This document shows positions 48,464 through 60,783 of a DNA stretch of 64,000 bases, one piece after another. A program made the position numbers and the translations under genes. This DNA is from Neurospora tetraspora (lineage: Eukaryota > Ascomycota > Sordariomycetes > Sordariales > Sordariaceae): NCBI RefSeq assembly GCF_033439725.1, contig NW_026944386.1, positions 3,596,001 through 3,660,000 on the forward strand, written 5' to 3'. Positions within the stretch are counted from its first letter, which is position 1. Each line of letters opens with the position of its first letter. The notes beneath the pieces were generated by a model, which saw nothing but the letters and a program-made list of their open reading frames with translations, was not told the DNA's origin and ran no database searches.

Positions 48464-50234
48464 TGTGATTTCTGGGTTGATTTGGTAGAGGAGTTGGTGT
48501 TTGGTGTTGGGTTACAGAGTTGGAGTTGTGATTGCTGAAAGAAGACTTTGAATTTGGATGAGAGGCGCAAATTTGAGGGACGACGGAAAGACCGAAAGCA
48601 GACTGGAGGAAGTTCTACAAAGGGTGGGGACGGAGCTAGAGACATCAGAGGTATTTATACTTTTTGAAAGACAACTTCTCACAATGTAGGTAGTCATGTT
48701 ACCTCTATTTTTTAGCCAGATAAGGTAGCTAGCTCCCCTTTCCCGCTAAGTCATATGCTATGGTTGTCTACTAGATGACCATCTGTCTTGGGGGGTGTGC
48801 TAACCAGGCAGGCAGGCACACCTTTCTACTCCCACTTCGACTCAAGTGTGCGGCACAGTTATTGCACTCTCGAGACTCTATGGTCCGTGTGCATCTCGAG
48901 ATCAATCTGACTGACTTGGCCCGCTAGGACCGACTTGGTCACCACTAGGAAGCCGCATCCACTCGCTGAGTTCCCGTTTTGATGAGGCCAGCCAGCACTC
49001 GACTATCCGTGTCCCATCCTAGGTAGTTTGAAGATTTCGGTTCGCATCCAGTATTCTGTTTTTCCCCATATGTCCCATCCATCGTCTCACCAGACAGCCC
49101 CCATTCATTCCCATACTTTATAGTGTAGTGTAGTGTAGTCAGCCCCATATCACAGCCCGCAGTGCCTATCATTCAGGGTCTCAAGGGGGGTCTACGCTAG
49201 CACTAGGGGCGGTGATCCCCCAGGTAGTTTTGGAAGCTTGGCAGCCAGTCGTGCCAGCAAGTGTACCCACCCCCACCCACTGGATTAGCAATCCCAGGGG
49301 CCCTGAATGGTTGGTTAATACTAGGTACTTGATACACAGTCAGGTGTTGCTGCCTTGTTGCACCACCGCTACGATGTGCTGTGCATGTTGACCTGCTGGT
49401 GGATGGGTGATCATGGGAATCTTAAAACGATTGGTAGGTATCTCTGATATGGGGGTAGACTTCAAGTTGGAAAGTAGGGCTGTCTCTGCTGTAATTCTAC
49501 AGCTCTCAAAGGAGGATGATATCGATGTACAACTGAAGATCGGCTATGGGGGATACAAATCCAAACGTTGGACAACGGGGCCAGGTTTACTATGTAAGGC
49601 AGACTGAAACGCGGGGGAAGAAAGGTTGAATCGATAACGAACCACAGTTCATCTCATGTTCAGGTTTATTTCTTCTCCTCGGATGAACCAAGTTATGAAG
49701 GTACAGAACGTACATTCGTAGCACCTTACTATCTGCATCTGTTCGGTAAAACACGCAGCTATGATATGATAGTGTGAAGTGTGGGTGGGAAGATAGATGG
49801 ATGGATGCATCGACAGGCCTCGTGGTACCCTACCTCCCTACCTACTACTGTGTAGGTGCCGACTGAATAGCCCGCTCGTATGTAAGTTATATACCGTCAT
49901 GTGCAACCCGACAATAACATACCCGCAAATACCCAACTAAACCATAGCCATATCCCCAAGTCTTCGGTCGCCCGCCCCTGTGTAGGTACATATGTGTACC
50001 TGTGTATATGCCGTTCTATATCCCACCCCTATGACCTTTCATATCAAACAAGCAAGCCTCCTCCCCTCCCCTTTCCCCAGCAAGCAAGCACAAGCAAAAG
50101 GTAAACAAAAACCCCTTCTTCAAAACTCAACGCCAGCGTGTCCATATTTTTCTTCTTCCTTCCATACAATACAGTACAGTACATCCCATCCCAGCCCTAC
50201 ACCCCATTATTAAGACCACGTCAAGACCAAGAGA
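48464..50234. other. Spacer between the Cys-rich peptide gene and the AVT transporter
   Basis: About 1.8 kb. It contains the promoter of the Cys-rich gene (to about 48.7 kb), a short GTGTA tandem (about 49120-49138) and the 3' flank of the transporter gene. No further gene recognised. Confidence 0.45.
48652..48659 (-). promoter_or_regulatory. TATA-like box of the Cys-rich peptide gene
   Basis: TATAAATA on the minus strand, about 190 bp before the ATG at 48463. This spacing allows a leader of roughly 150-160 bases. Short TATA-driven genes are often strongly inducible. Confidence 0.45.
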
Positions 50235-52284
50235 CTAAGACATACACTGCCCCACGCCCCCTTCCCCCCTCACCATCTTCCCAACCGCCTGCAGCATACT
50301 AATTCCCATAACCAGCGTGCCAAACGCCGCCGTAGCCCAGGCCCCCGCCCTCTTCCACCCTCCCGTCTCCTTGGTCAGTTTCAAATAACACAACGGCGGC
50401 AGAATATATGCCATAGCCGCCGCACTAGTAGCGCCAACCAGCTCAAACACCGTTCCCAAATCACAAGTAATCATGCTCAACACCATGGCGCTGACTACTA
50501 AACTAGAGGTGAACAGCAGGTGCAGGTTCATGTTGAACGGATCCCCGGGGAACCAGTAGTTGAGCATGACCTCCCGACAGACAAAGGCTTCCAAAGGCAA
50601 AGTGGTGAGCATGTTCAACCCGAAGCAGAGGCGGGCGACGTTGACCATGGTGTTGTCGGCGGGGAAGTTGTTGAGGACGTTTCCGAGGGTGCGGTCGCCG
50701 AAAGTCAGGAAGCCGACGAGGGCCATGAGGAGACAGGCGATCATGGAGACGCCGGTGGAGATGTGGGTGACGAGGGAGAAGCGGTCGATGGTGGGGGTTT
50801 TGAGGGAGCCGTAGATTAGGAGGGAGTTGTGGTGGCAGACGAAGGCTGTGATTTTGTTAGTTTCGTTGTTGTATGCATGTAGAGACCAGGGGGTAACGTA
50901 CCAAAGGATATCACTCCTATAGCTTGGAATATGCCATCGTTGATGACGAGCAAATTCCAGCTTGCCAACGTCCCTCTGTCTGCTGCTGGAGCTAATCCGC
51001 CTTGTACCAGGACCGTGACCAAGATCACGGCCATGCTGACCAGAGCGAGGGTACTCGCTTTTGCTAGCTGTATCGTAGAGAACCATATTAGCCGTCCGTC
51101 CGTCTCGTTTCGTCTCTCATCAACCTCTCAACCACATCCCCCCTCCCATCCAAAGAAAGACCAAAACTCACCATAGCAATATCCCTATACAACGCCAACG
51201 GATAACTAACCCCCAACGTACAAACCAAAATAACCCCCTGCCTCCCCACCAACCACCCCACCAGTGTCCCCTTGACCCCCTCCTCTTTTAGTTCCGGCCA
51301 AATCGCCCTCAACACATTCGGTATCGAATCGCCCACAATCACCCCAAACGCAACCATTCCACCAAACGCAAACGCCCACTGCGCCACGGATATCGCTATC
51401 AACCCACTCCGTCCAAAACACTTCTCCACGGTTCCCTGGAAAGAATTCGCCCCGGATAACTTCGAGTTAATCACTATGAGTCTAATCGTCCAGTCCACCA
51501 CGACCGTCAGCCCCACTAGCAACACCAACCCGGACAACAACCCCGCCTGCTTAAACGCGTACGGCTGCCCGATTATGCCCGCACCGATGATGGAGTTGGC
51601 CATGTTCATAAAGGCCATGCGCAAGCCGGATTTGGGTCTGGACCGCTCTGTTTCGGCCCATGAGGCTACGTCTTCGTCTGAGCCCCAGGGACCGTTGTTG
51701 GCGACGGTGACGGAGGGTGCTTCGATCCCCGTTAGGAGCGGGACGCGCCCTTGGCGGTGGTAGTCGGAGGAGGTGAGTGGCTGCTGATCCGAGTCGTCTA
51801 TGTCGAAGTAGGAATCGAAGGAGTCGCGGGCGTGGTGGTGGTGGTCTTCTGGGGCGCCTGCTGCTGCTGCTGCTGCTGCTTTAGGGCTGTTGTCGCCAAA
51901 GGTGGTAGGACGTAGGTCGAAGCGCACGCGGTTCGGAGTGCGAGGGGTCCGTGGGGTTCGAGGGTCCGAGAGGGCGGATTGTCGTCGGGGGAGTTTGATG
52001 TGTCCTGGTCCTGGTCCTTGTCCTGGTCCTGGGTCTGAAGGAGGACTGTTGCTGCCTTCTCGTTGTTCTCCTGCTGCTGTCCCTGTCCCCGTCCCCGCCC
52101 CCGCCCCCGTCCCGTTTCCTGTTATTGTAGAGTCTTCGCCGTCGTACCCATCGTCATCGAGCAGATCGGGGCCACCGCCGGATAGTAACCCGACATCTTC
52201 CTCGTTGTGATTCCTGTGGGTGGAAGCAGCCCGGGGCCCTCCAGCGCCAGCGCCAGCGCCATGCGATTTGGCGGCTTTGCCCAT
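50235..52284 (-). CDS. AVT-type (SLC38/AAAP) amino-acid transporter
   Basis: Exons 52284-51172, 51067-50902 and 50845-50235 give about 629 residues. Introns have GTGAGT/ACAG and GTACGT/CACAG signals and keep frame. The first about 218 residues are hydrophilic, with Gly/Ala/Thr-rich (GTGAGAGTGTGT), PRTPRTP, poly-Ala and HHHH patches. The membrane core begins LRMAFMNMANSIIGAGIIGQPYAFKQAG, the signature of the amino-acid/auxin permease family. The next diagnostic stretch, GVISFAFVCHHNSLLIYGSLKTPT, is typical of yeast Avt5/6/7. Those proteins export amino acids from the vacuole with protons. About eleven hydrophobic helices can be traced. Location at the vacuole and direction of transport are inferred from the family. 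A TATA-like TATATAAA lies on the minus strand at 52339-52346. Confidence 0.92.
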
Positions 52285-53849
52285 TGCTTTCCTAGATAGC
52301 TTTTCCGTCTTTTCTCCGTATGTTCCTTCTCTCTTCTTTTTATATAGCTCGGCAGTCCCTTTCTATCCAGGGCATCGTCTTTCTCTCTATGTGATCGTTC
52401 AGATTTATTCGGTTTGTCGGTATGTTTGTTGGTTATGATCGAATAGTAGGTAGGTATTACGGATGTCGGTCTCGGTCTCGGGGAAGCGGCGGACTAACGA
52501 GCGAGCGGTTGCCGCGGTCTAGGTGGGTGGTCGTGTAAGTCAAAGAAGGTATTAAAGCCAGCTAGCAGTACCAACGGTTCGGCAGGCAAAGAAAAGTTGA
52601 GACCGGATTAAAGCAAACACAGCTAGCTGCCAACAAGGTTTCTAGTGTTCAACCAAAAAAGGACAAGAAGAAAGGGCAATTAGTCGGTGTTGGTGCTGGA
52701 AGCTTGTGTGGAGTTGTTGTCTGGGGACAAAGTGGAAGTTTGGGGATACGTGTAATGCCTAAGCGGGATGCGGCATAGCGGATGCTGTTACCTCAACGGA
52801 TGCGGATTGCGGATTGCGGACCCTTCGATCTTGAATGGACGGTGTCGATTAAATTGATCAAGTAAATCGTGACTTTTAGCTGCATGAGTTAGGGGACTCC
52901 AGGCCACCAAAAGCAATGAGTAGGGCCTCCCGTCCTGTCATGTGATAAACAGGGGATCAAACATCCCCTATTCACCTGGTGGATCCGGGGGCTAGCGGTA
53001 ACAACCAAGCTTCACGGCATCCATTGAGCCTCTCTGGGCTGAGGTACACCACCACCAAGCACTTCCACTTCCACTCCATCCAAAACTAAGATCTATGCCA
53101 AGATCCCGTCATCATGGAAAGAATCGTGGCTAGAAGAAAAAATCTTATTGAAACCCAAACGCGGGAGAGCGGGCTTGCCAATTCGTCTTTGTTCCTTGGC
53201 GCCCGTCCCGGCGGGCGAGCTCCTAATCCCCGGCCTTCGACCACCACCAACCACCAACCACTGCACGACACAAACATCCAATGCCGCTCGTCCTTTTTAG
53301 TCTGGGGTATGGTAACAGAAACCGCCGACGTATCTATATGGCCGCATCTTCCCCACAGAAACAGCCCGAGAGAGCCTCAACTTTCGTCATTCGTCAACGT
53401 CAAGAAACCATCCATCAATTCTCCGTCTATATAAAATGAATGTGTGACTGTGCCCCCCCAAGGTATATGTAAAAGCCGGAAAAGCCCATTACTTCTATCG
53501 TTTGGACCCGTGTGTGTATGTGTATCTGGTGTACAGTACCCATCAAGAGCTCAAAGACACCCAAGTGAACCAACCCATATGACACCCGCGCCCGTTGTTA
53601 TCATCTTCTACCATGATGGATTTGCATGTTGTATGTTTATACAGATCAGCTTTTTCTTTCTCCCAGCTCTCTTCTTCCAAAAATAATGGTGTCAACTCAT
53701 TTTTTTTTCTTTCCGAAGGGACACTGAGGGTATCATATGTTACAGAAACTTCAATAACTCGCTGGCTTGCTATTGATATGCATGTGTGTGAAACGAAAAA
53801 CAACCAAACAAGGATGCGGAATTTTGTACAAACACCGTGTGGTGTACTA
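52285..53849. other. Intergenic left of the aspartic protease
   Basis: About 1.56 kb holding the transporter promoter and the 3' flank of the protease gene. A run of GATGCGG/GATTGCGG units occurs around 52765-52820. No gene recognised. Confidence 0.45.
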
Positions 53850-55498
53850 CTAAGCCATCATAGCGGCGGCCATGACGGCGATACCCAGCACCAGAGCATA
53901 CGCGTTGCTCTTGAGCTGGTAACCGGCGGAATCCTTCCCGCTCGGAGTTGCAGATTGGCCCGTGGCATCGGCCGAAGTGGGAGTACCATCGGAAGAGATT
54001 GTACCAGCAACGGTTTGGCTGGTCTGAGTACCCGATGTTGTCGTTGCCGCAACGGGCTCAACCTTGGTAGCGAAGCCGATGCGCTTCTGGTCCACATCAA
54101 AGACGCTATACACGTTCTTAAGGAAAACGTCTCCGAGCAGCCAGCCGTTTGCCACCACCTCGCGTCCATAAATGTTGCTTCTGCACGACGTGCCGCTGCC
54201 CGCCTGCCAGTCCTTGGCCGAAATCTTGTAGGTGACACCGCTAAAGGTGACCTCAATCGGAGAGTCGCTGCACGGAACATACCATGTAACCTGGTCTACC
54301 GTGGTGGAACCAGGAATAAGCTTATGGAGAGCCGTGACATCCGACTGCGGTCCGAAGGCAAACGAAGTGCCGGTATCGATGTAGGTCGTACGGTCCTTCA
54401 ATGTGACCTGTTTACCTCCAAACCCAAAGCCGTCGATGGGAATAACCCAAGCGCCCTTGTTATTATTGGCCAGATTGGTGTATGTAATGTCACCCGTGTA
54501 CTTGGAAGAGTCGACAGCTCCAAAGGTGATCTGACCTTCGTTGATGGGGTCCGAAGCTCGGCCCAGGGTGACGGCAAAAATGTTGCTTTGGAGAACCTTT
54601 TGGTTCACAAGCTCGGTTATGAAACCGTCAGTGCCCCCCACGGCCATGTCGAGGCCTAGAATGCCATCGAAGGCGAAATGAGTGAAGTCACTAGATGTCT
54701 CATTTGCCAGCCCGAAGGACATGTTGAGGGAGATTCCGGCAACCGAGACTGAATCACGGGCGAGAGTGCCTTGAACAACACCAGTTCCATAGGCAAGACG
54801 AAACTCCTTGCTCTGCAGCTTAAGCGTCTTAGAGTCGTCAACCCCGAAAAGGTCGTGGTAGATGCAGGCGTCGCTCTTGCATGTTGCGCCCATGATCCAC
54901 GCCGTCGAGGAACCGGTATCTAGGAGCATATACAGTGGCTTCTTTGACGAACCAAACTGAACTTTGGCGAAATAGGCGTAGTCCGAAGGGTCGTGGTAGA
55001 TGCCCGCGCTATCCTTCCTTTTCGTACTCTCGGGTTCAACAACCGAGTACGTATTAGTCCTGGCTGCCAACTTGGACCTCTTTTTTGGTACTCGCGGGCT
55101 ATCCAAAGTAGCAAATCTGTATGCGATTCGCTTGGCGTCTCGGGCAGCTCGGGCAGCGCCAGCTTCGAGACTCTCGTTAGGCTACGAAGTTGAACATGTT
55201 AGCCTGTATCAATTGCTGATGATAACCGTCGGATATCCGAGAGGAGAATGGAACGTACGTCGGCGTTTCTTTGAACCACGCTGAGACTGATAAACCCGTC
55301 CATTTGGGGTTCACCTCCAGGCGGCGATGGAGAATGGAATTGACCTCCAGCTGCCACAAGCCCCTTCCCACTAACATCAGTACTACCGCTCACATAACAA
55401 GGCTCCCCTGGATCGCATGGTAGAGGAGGCCAGATGAAGAAGGCGCGAGCTGAAGTGGCCAAGAGCGTAAGCTCTAGAAGCTTAGATACCCCAACCAT
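53850..55498 (-). CDS. Secreted, probably GPI-anchored aspartic protease (A1 family)
   Basis: Exons 55498-55259 and 55181-53850. The intron has a GTACGT donor and a CGTAG acceptor, is phase 0, and joins RNAD to PNESLEAG. About 523 residues. ATG at 55498 starts a signal peptide (MVGVSKLLELTLLATSARA). A propeptide of about 90 residues with basic sites (VPKKRSK; TKRK) precedes the mature enzyme. The two catalytic motifs are LLDTGSSTAW (Asp168) and YIDTGTSFAFGP (Asp349). The C-terminus is Ser/Thr/Ala-rich and ends in a hydrophobic tail, YALVLGIAVMAAAMMA, after GKDSAGYQLKSN. That is the layout of a GPI-anchor signal, as in yapsins. These enzymes process or remodel cell-surface proteins. A frame-upstream GTG at 55516 is not the start. 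No sign of damage. Confidence 0.93.
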
Positions 55499-58400
55499 TT
55501 TGAGAACACCGGTCACTGACCCTCACTGAGTCAAATCCACCACACTCGAGGTCGTTGTTCGGAAATTGGGCTCCTGTCCTGATATTGGCGAATGTGTCGA
55601 TGGCCTGAAACACTATGATGATGGGTATCCGTATGTACAGGCTCCTAGTTGTTATGCCTCTTTTCTTTTCTTCCAAAGAGTGAAGATGGTATCTGATCGT
55701 CGTAAGGTCGCGAGAGATGGAATTATTGCAATTAGCGATTATAGGTGGCGAGCATTGGGAGAGATGAATGAACGATTGTGATTATGTGCATTGGTGGTCG
55801 CCGATAGGTTAATGAAAGTGAGAAGAGAAAAGACAGATTGCCGAAAGATGCGATGCGGTTGTATGTATCCGAACAAGATGGAGAAATCGTTGTGTGGTGG
55901 TGAGGGGGTGGAACGAATCGACGTCGAGGTCGATATCGGTTCGGGATCGTTTGTGATATGCTGATGCAGATGCTAATGCAAGGCAAAAGGCAGGACGCGC
56001 GCTGCTGTTGGATGGGGTCGGCGATAGTAGACTGTGCTTGTCGACACTGCGGATAGTATGGCGGAATAAAGGAAACGAGAGTGGAAAAAAGGACAAGCCC
56101 GCCCGGTAGTATCTATTCAAAGGAAAGTAAGAAGTGACAAAGTCTCCCGAAGCTCCCCTGGCATAGCAAAATGCAGGCGGAGGAAGTTGTCAGGGTAGAG
56201 GAGGAGGAGGACGGGAGATGGTTGGTGTTTGGAAGTTGGAGAAGGAGGAAGTCAATGGAATGGAGACTTTTGAGGGAGCGGACGGGCCTTGACGGGAAAG
56301 GAGAGCTGGATGCAGATGTGATGAACCGTGAAAAGGTGAAAACATGGGGTACCTTAGCTGGAAGGTATCAATGAGCCATTCAAGCCCAGTCAAGCCCCGT
56401 ACCGCCCGTCGTAACCTCCAAAATGCACTGAACTGACAGTGGACATGCAGCCTCTTCTAGACTTGGCAAGTGGATATCAAAGAAAAGGGAAGCGAGAGAC
56501 ATGGCTGATCTGGATAACGACCCCCGTACTATAGCCTCAAGTGGATGCCAGCCCAGCCAATTCCTTCCACAACCAGTCAAGCTTTTTGGGGTTTCTGGAG
56601 AACAAGATCCTCTTAACTCGGATATAACCCTCCAGTTGGGAAATTCAAGGGCTACCGTCACTGACGATGATGATGTTTTTACCTTGCTCCGTTGCCCCGA
56701 TCGACTCGGTCCAAGAAACCATCTGTGCCGAGTGTGCGGAGAGAGAGAATAACCCGAACGGACAACTGGACGTCACGCTACACCAACTCTTTTCTCCACG
56801 AGTCCACGAACACGTTGTACTGCCCGAAACCGGTGTACAGAACGAAGTGATGTAGTGACAGCGAACCTCAAAGAAAGCCGCAATGAAGCAACGTGACAAA
56901 ATGCCGAGGAATGATAAGTCGACAACAACAACAACAACATCCAAGATTCTTTCTTGGCCTCGAACATGGTGAGGGTCATTGACGAGCGTGTCCGCGGCTC
57001 CATCTTCATAAGAAGATCGCTTCTTTAGAAAAGGACCCTGGTCCCTGAACCGTGCTTGCAGCCTCTCTCTCTGGAGAAGTTCCCCCCAATCGCGAGATGC
57101 GGTTGGTCAGATTGATCAGAACAGGTGAACAAGCTCCGGGTGGACATGGGACAACTTGACAAGGCCATTTCGGCTCCATCGTCTGGCCTGCATCCAATTT
57201 GCGCCGTGCCTCCACTCGGGATGGCACGCCTCACTCGGTTCCCTGTCTGATCTTTCCCCGAACGCAAGAGATGGGTTTCGATTTCCATGACATTGAGAAT
57301 TGGACTGTGTCTGGCTGGCCGCTGGACACGAACTAGTGATCGAGTTCGCTCGTCCGGGAACCTCGGCGACGATAACAGTACAACACGACGACGACGACCG
57401 AAGACGACGACGATGCTGTTGACGAATGAACGATAACCGGCATGACCACACCTGCCAGATCTCGTATCTTGGACATCTATCTTCTCCAATGTTTCCAAAT
57501 TTGGAATTGCCTCTTTCTCTCGTCATGGATCATGAATCATGATCAATCAATCTCTCCTTTTCTCCCCTTCTCCTTCTTGCGCACGAATCCTCGCTCTCTG
57601 CCTTTGCGGCTGCTGTTGGCGGCTTCGTTCAACTTTGGATCATCCGCTGGCCGCTTCGGGTCTAAGGCTGCGGGGTGTCAATTTGGGGATGACAGGGGCT
57701 GAAAGTGGAAGCCAGAGCCTGCAACAGGGGGGCAGGGGGGGCAGGGGGGCCGGTTGGGACCGGGGAGAGAGCAGCAGGGCTTCAAAGGTCCACAACAACG
57801 ACGACGACGACAACAAACAACAACAGCGACGACAACGACAACGCCGAGCCGGGCTGCACAAGCTCCTCCCTTTAAATCCGGGGGGCAGTAGGTAGTGTAG
57901 GAATACCAAGACGGACTTTCGGACGGGCCAAGTCGTCCGTGACCTTGATGGGACGCCCGGGCGGCGATTAACTCTCGAGCCGTAGATTTTGTACCACTAG
58001 AGATACAAAACAAAGATATCTGCTGCCCCGTCGACCCGTCGTATGACCCCTACTTAGCATGACGACAACGGCTGACTACAGTACCTAACCCCCGAGATCT
58101 GATTAAGCTTGGGTATAGAGTAGTTTCCTCCCTGGACTACTCTGGAGCAATCTACGTTTTTCACAAAGAGAGCTTTCAACCCGAATCTCAACTTCCTCAA
58201 GTAAAAAGTCCTGAAACCACACCTGTAACTACCTATGGTTACACACCAGGGACATGACAACGACCCGCTTCAAGGTTAGAATTCGCAACAGAGAAACATA
58301 ACAATGGATGGGGAACCCGAGTTTGCTGCGTCTCGATGCATGCGGTCAATCTGGCATACCTATTGGTCCAACGGTTGGTTGGTTGGTTGGTTGGTTGGTT

Positions 58401-59063
58401 GGTGATATGATCATATATATGGACGAGATTAAGTTGTGAATTTGGACGTGGGGGGTGTTAGTGTTCTTTCCCCATGCTACATACCATGGTACCATTCCGG
58501 GATCGATAATAGGCGCGAGATATTGCTTCGGTTATCGGTTGTAATACTTTGTTTCTTGTTATACGAACTTTTTAAATAGTAATAGATCAATTTCATAATC
58601 TGCAGGGCAGACGACATGGGTTCGGGTTTCTTTTTTTGCCATAACTGATTAACTGTTGATGCTATACACTAGGTAGGTAGATGGATCATGGTTGGTCGTA
58701 TGTAGGTGATGGCCATACCTACTCGACCGACCTATGTGCTCGGGCCCGTACGGCCATAACCTTTCTGTTTCTGCTGTCACCGAAGACCCCCCCCCGGCTA
58801 TATATTGACGGGAACCAAGCCGCCTTTTACTCGGAGATGGCCAGTGATGGGCATTGCACTGCCATTTCGAGGTTCCATGTCTTAGTAGTGGTAAGCCATT
58901 TCTCTGCTGCCGGATCCTGGATGTGCTGAATGGCGCTGGGCTAGCTATACAGCACACGGCCGCAAAGACGCACCAATGCAGATAGATGTCTTCAAAAGCC
59001 TGTGGCGTTTTGAACATGTTTCTCTCTGAAACGACGTGTATTCGAACTTTGAAGCAGGTCCGA
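55499..59063. other. Gene-poor spacer upstream of the protease
   Basis: About 3.6 kb. The first part is the promoter of the protease. It holds a G-rich stretch (about 57726-57752) followed by CAACGACGACGA-type sequence (about 57788-57842), a GGTT microsatellite at 58373-58402 and a mildly AT-rich patch at about 58550-58600. Minus-strand frames at 57025-57526 are not credible as genes. Nothing else was recognised. Confidence 0.45.
58373..58402. repeat. GGTT microsatellite
   Basis: Seven and a half tandem GGTT units in non-coding DNA. Confidence 0.93.
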
Positions 59064-60089
59064 CTACAAGTCTCTTCTGCGCCGGTAAGTCTCGTACCAG
59101 TCCAATGCCGAACGCACCACACTTTGGTTGGTTGATCTCTCAAAAGATGACTGAGAGAACTGCGCCCCTAAAGTAGTGAACTGATCAAGCTCCTTCTCGC
59201 CAACGAGTCCCGATGCCGCCAGCGTCCTCAGGAACACCCAGACAGACTCGTTCGTGATACGACAAGATGTAGCATAATCGAGAACATCCGAAAATGTCGA
59301 CGAGATACTGGTGTCCTGTCGAGAGCAGTCGTAGTTATCCAGTAGGTGGTAGAGAAAGCACCAACCAGAAATGTCATTGTGGTGGTCGAAGCACCATGTC
59401 TTAACGGCCGCTAGGAGGTTCTTATGGGTATTATAATCACTCTCCTCCTTCCCTAAAAAACCAGCAAGATATCGAGCGTGACACCATGCGTAGTAGTTGT
59501 GAGGATGTCGTTCTCCGGCCAGAAACACGACATTTTTGATATCTCCAAGGACTTCTACCATGAAGCCCAGCGAACTGTATAGGCCTACTAGCCACCGACG
59601 GTGGTTCCAGAGAGTGGGCGACTTGGTATGGCGGTGCAATCGACTAGTAAGCAGGCTGTTGAGGAACATCTTTTCTTTCGTCAGCACGGTCCAGGCGTTT
59701 TGGGTACCGGCTAATTGCTTTTGGATAAGTCGCTTCCGCGTGTTCGCAGCCGTGAGGAACTCGGGATCCATAAGAAGGATGACCGCCGTCGCGGCGAACA
59801 AATTGTCGTCGGTCTGCGGTGACAAAGAACTGCCATCGATGTGATCTTGGAGTATCTTCCGGGCAATAAGAAACGCTTGAACCAGCCCAAGCTTCGACAC
59901 TCCCACTGAAATTCCATCTCGAAGCATATATGCTCCTTCCGGCAGCGAAAACTCCTTGCCGAGAATCTCAATCTCAAGGCGACCATAAGGTGGCGGTGTA
60001 TTCAGGATTGAAGATATGGAATCGTAGGCTGCTTGAGGGTTGCCGGCCTTCAAGGCAGCGATGGTGGCTTTGTCCAGTGTTCTCGACAT
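59064..60089 (-). CDS. Protein prenyltransferase alpha-repeat protein (PTAR1/Ecm9-like)
   Basis: Single exon, 341 residues, ATG at 60089. PPTA repeats are visible: SPTLWNHRRWLV (residues 157-168), HPHNYYAWCHARYLAGFL (195-212) and NDISGWCFLYHLL (238-250). LLMDPEFLTAANTRKRLIQKQL (105-126) is the partner segment in which classical FTase/GGTase alpha subunits have a NPxNYTxWxxRR-like motif. The stretch VILLMDPEFLTAANTRK resembles PTAR1. PTAR1 (yeast Ecm9) pairs with the Rab GGTase beta subunit to form a GGTase III (known in human and yeast). The assignment to PTAR1 over other alpha subunits is inferred from these motifs and length. The gene is divergent from GET1, with a MITE in between. Confidence 0.8.
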   Translation of the reverse strand: MSRTLDKATIAALKAGNPQAAYDSISSILNTPPPYGRLEIEILGKEFSLPEGAYMLRDGISVGVSKLGLVQAFLIARKILQDHIDGSSLSPQTDDNLFAATAVILLMDPEFLTAANTRKRLIQKQLAGTQNAWTVLTKEKMFLNSLLTSRLHRHTKSPTLWNHRRWLVGLYSSLGFMVEVLGDIKNVVFLAGERHPHNYYAWCHARYLAGFLGKEESDYNTHKNLLAAVKTWCFDHHNDISGWCFLYHLLDNYDCSRQDTSISSTFSDVLDYATSCRITNESVWVFLRTLAASGLVGEKELDQFTTLGAQFSQSSFERSTNQSVVRSALDWYETYRRRRDL

Positions 60090-60783
60090 GATAAACGGAA
60101 TAGAGGCAGGTCACAAGCTGCGGAAAGGGTCAGAGACGCTTCTAGTCCTGACGAGTAAACAGCGTAGTGCTTGTCGGAGGTGGTGCTTTGATGTGTTGTT
60201 GTTCAACTGAAGTCTAGGACGATGGTCACCAACCCTAACCCGTCTCCTCATCCCATTAGGGGCACTCGGGAAGTTGACAGCTCCCGTCTTGGCGGCTTCC
60301 TTCCCGCTACAGTCGAACCCCCTGTTCCTGCAACCCCCCTATTCTGCAACTCCATACAAATTTACCCGGTTAGTGCAAGGCTTTTCGCCGCCCCAATTCC
60401 CGGGTTTGTATGTAAGTGAGGCACCGGTAAATGCAAATTACCTAGTAAGTGCAAACATTCTGGGCGTCCCCCATAGTGCCCGGATTAGTTGCAGGAACAG
60501 GGGGTTCGACTGTACCGTCACCCCCACCAAGCATCGGCGATAAGCGACCGATAAGCCCTTTGTGCAGGTGGCCTTCAGCTGCAGGGAACAACTGGCACCT
60601 TCTGGCAGCTCCGTCATAGCTTCGATAGGATCCCAACATGTTTGGGGGAAAGGCGGTGGCATGAGCAAGTGAGCTGCCTCCATCTGTCTTTTAACAACTT
60701 GGACACGCAGCCTCGACAGTTACGCATCTATCACCACGTTTCCATCAATAGCGGACCGAAGCCAGCTCACATTCGCCGCCAAG
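60090..60783. promoter_or_regulatory. Shared promoter region of the PTAR1-like gene and GET1
   Basis: 694 bp between the two divergent ATGs. The 203-bp MITE at 60310-60512 takes up the middle third, leaving about 220 bp to the PTAR1-like ATG and about 270 bp to the GET1 ATG. Confidence 0.6.
60310..60512. mobile_element. pogo/Tc1-mariner-like MITE
   Basis: 25-bp perfect terminal inverted repeats beginning CAGTCGAACCCCC (60310-60334 and 60488-60512), flanked on both sides by TA (60308-60309 and 60513-60514). CAG-starting ends with TA duplication are the hallmark of pogo/Fot1 and related Tc1-mariner elements. At 203 bp there is no room for a transposase. An internal near-copy of the end (AACCCCCCTATTCTGCAAC) follows the left arm directly. 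Perfect arms suggest a recent insertion; the element is shorter than the length at which RIP normally acts. Confidence 0.82.
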
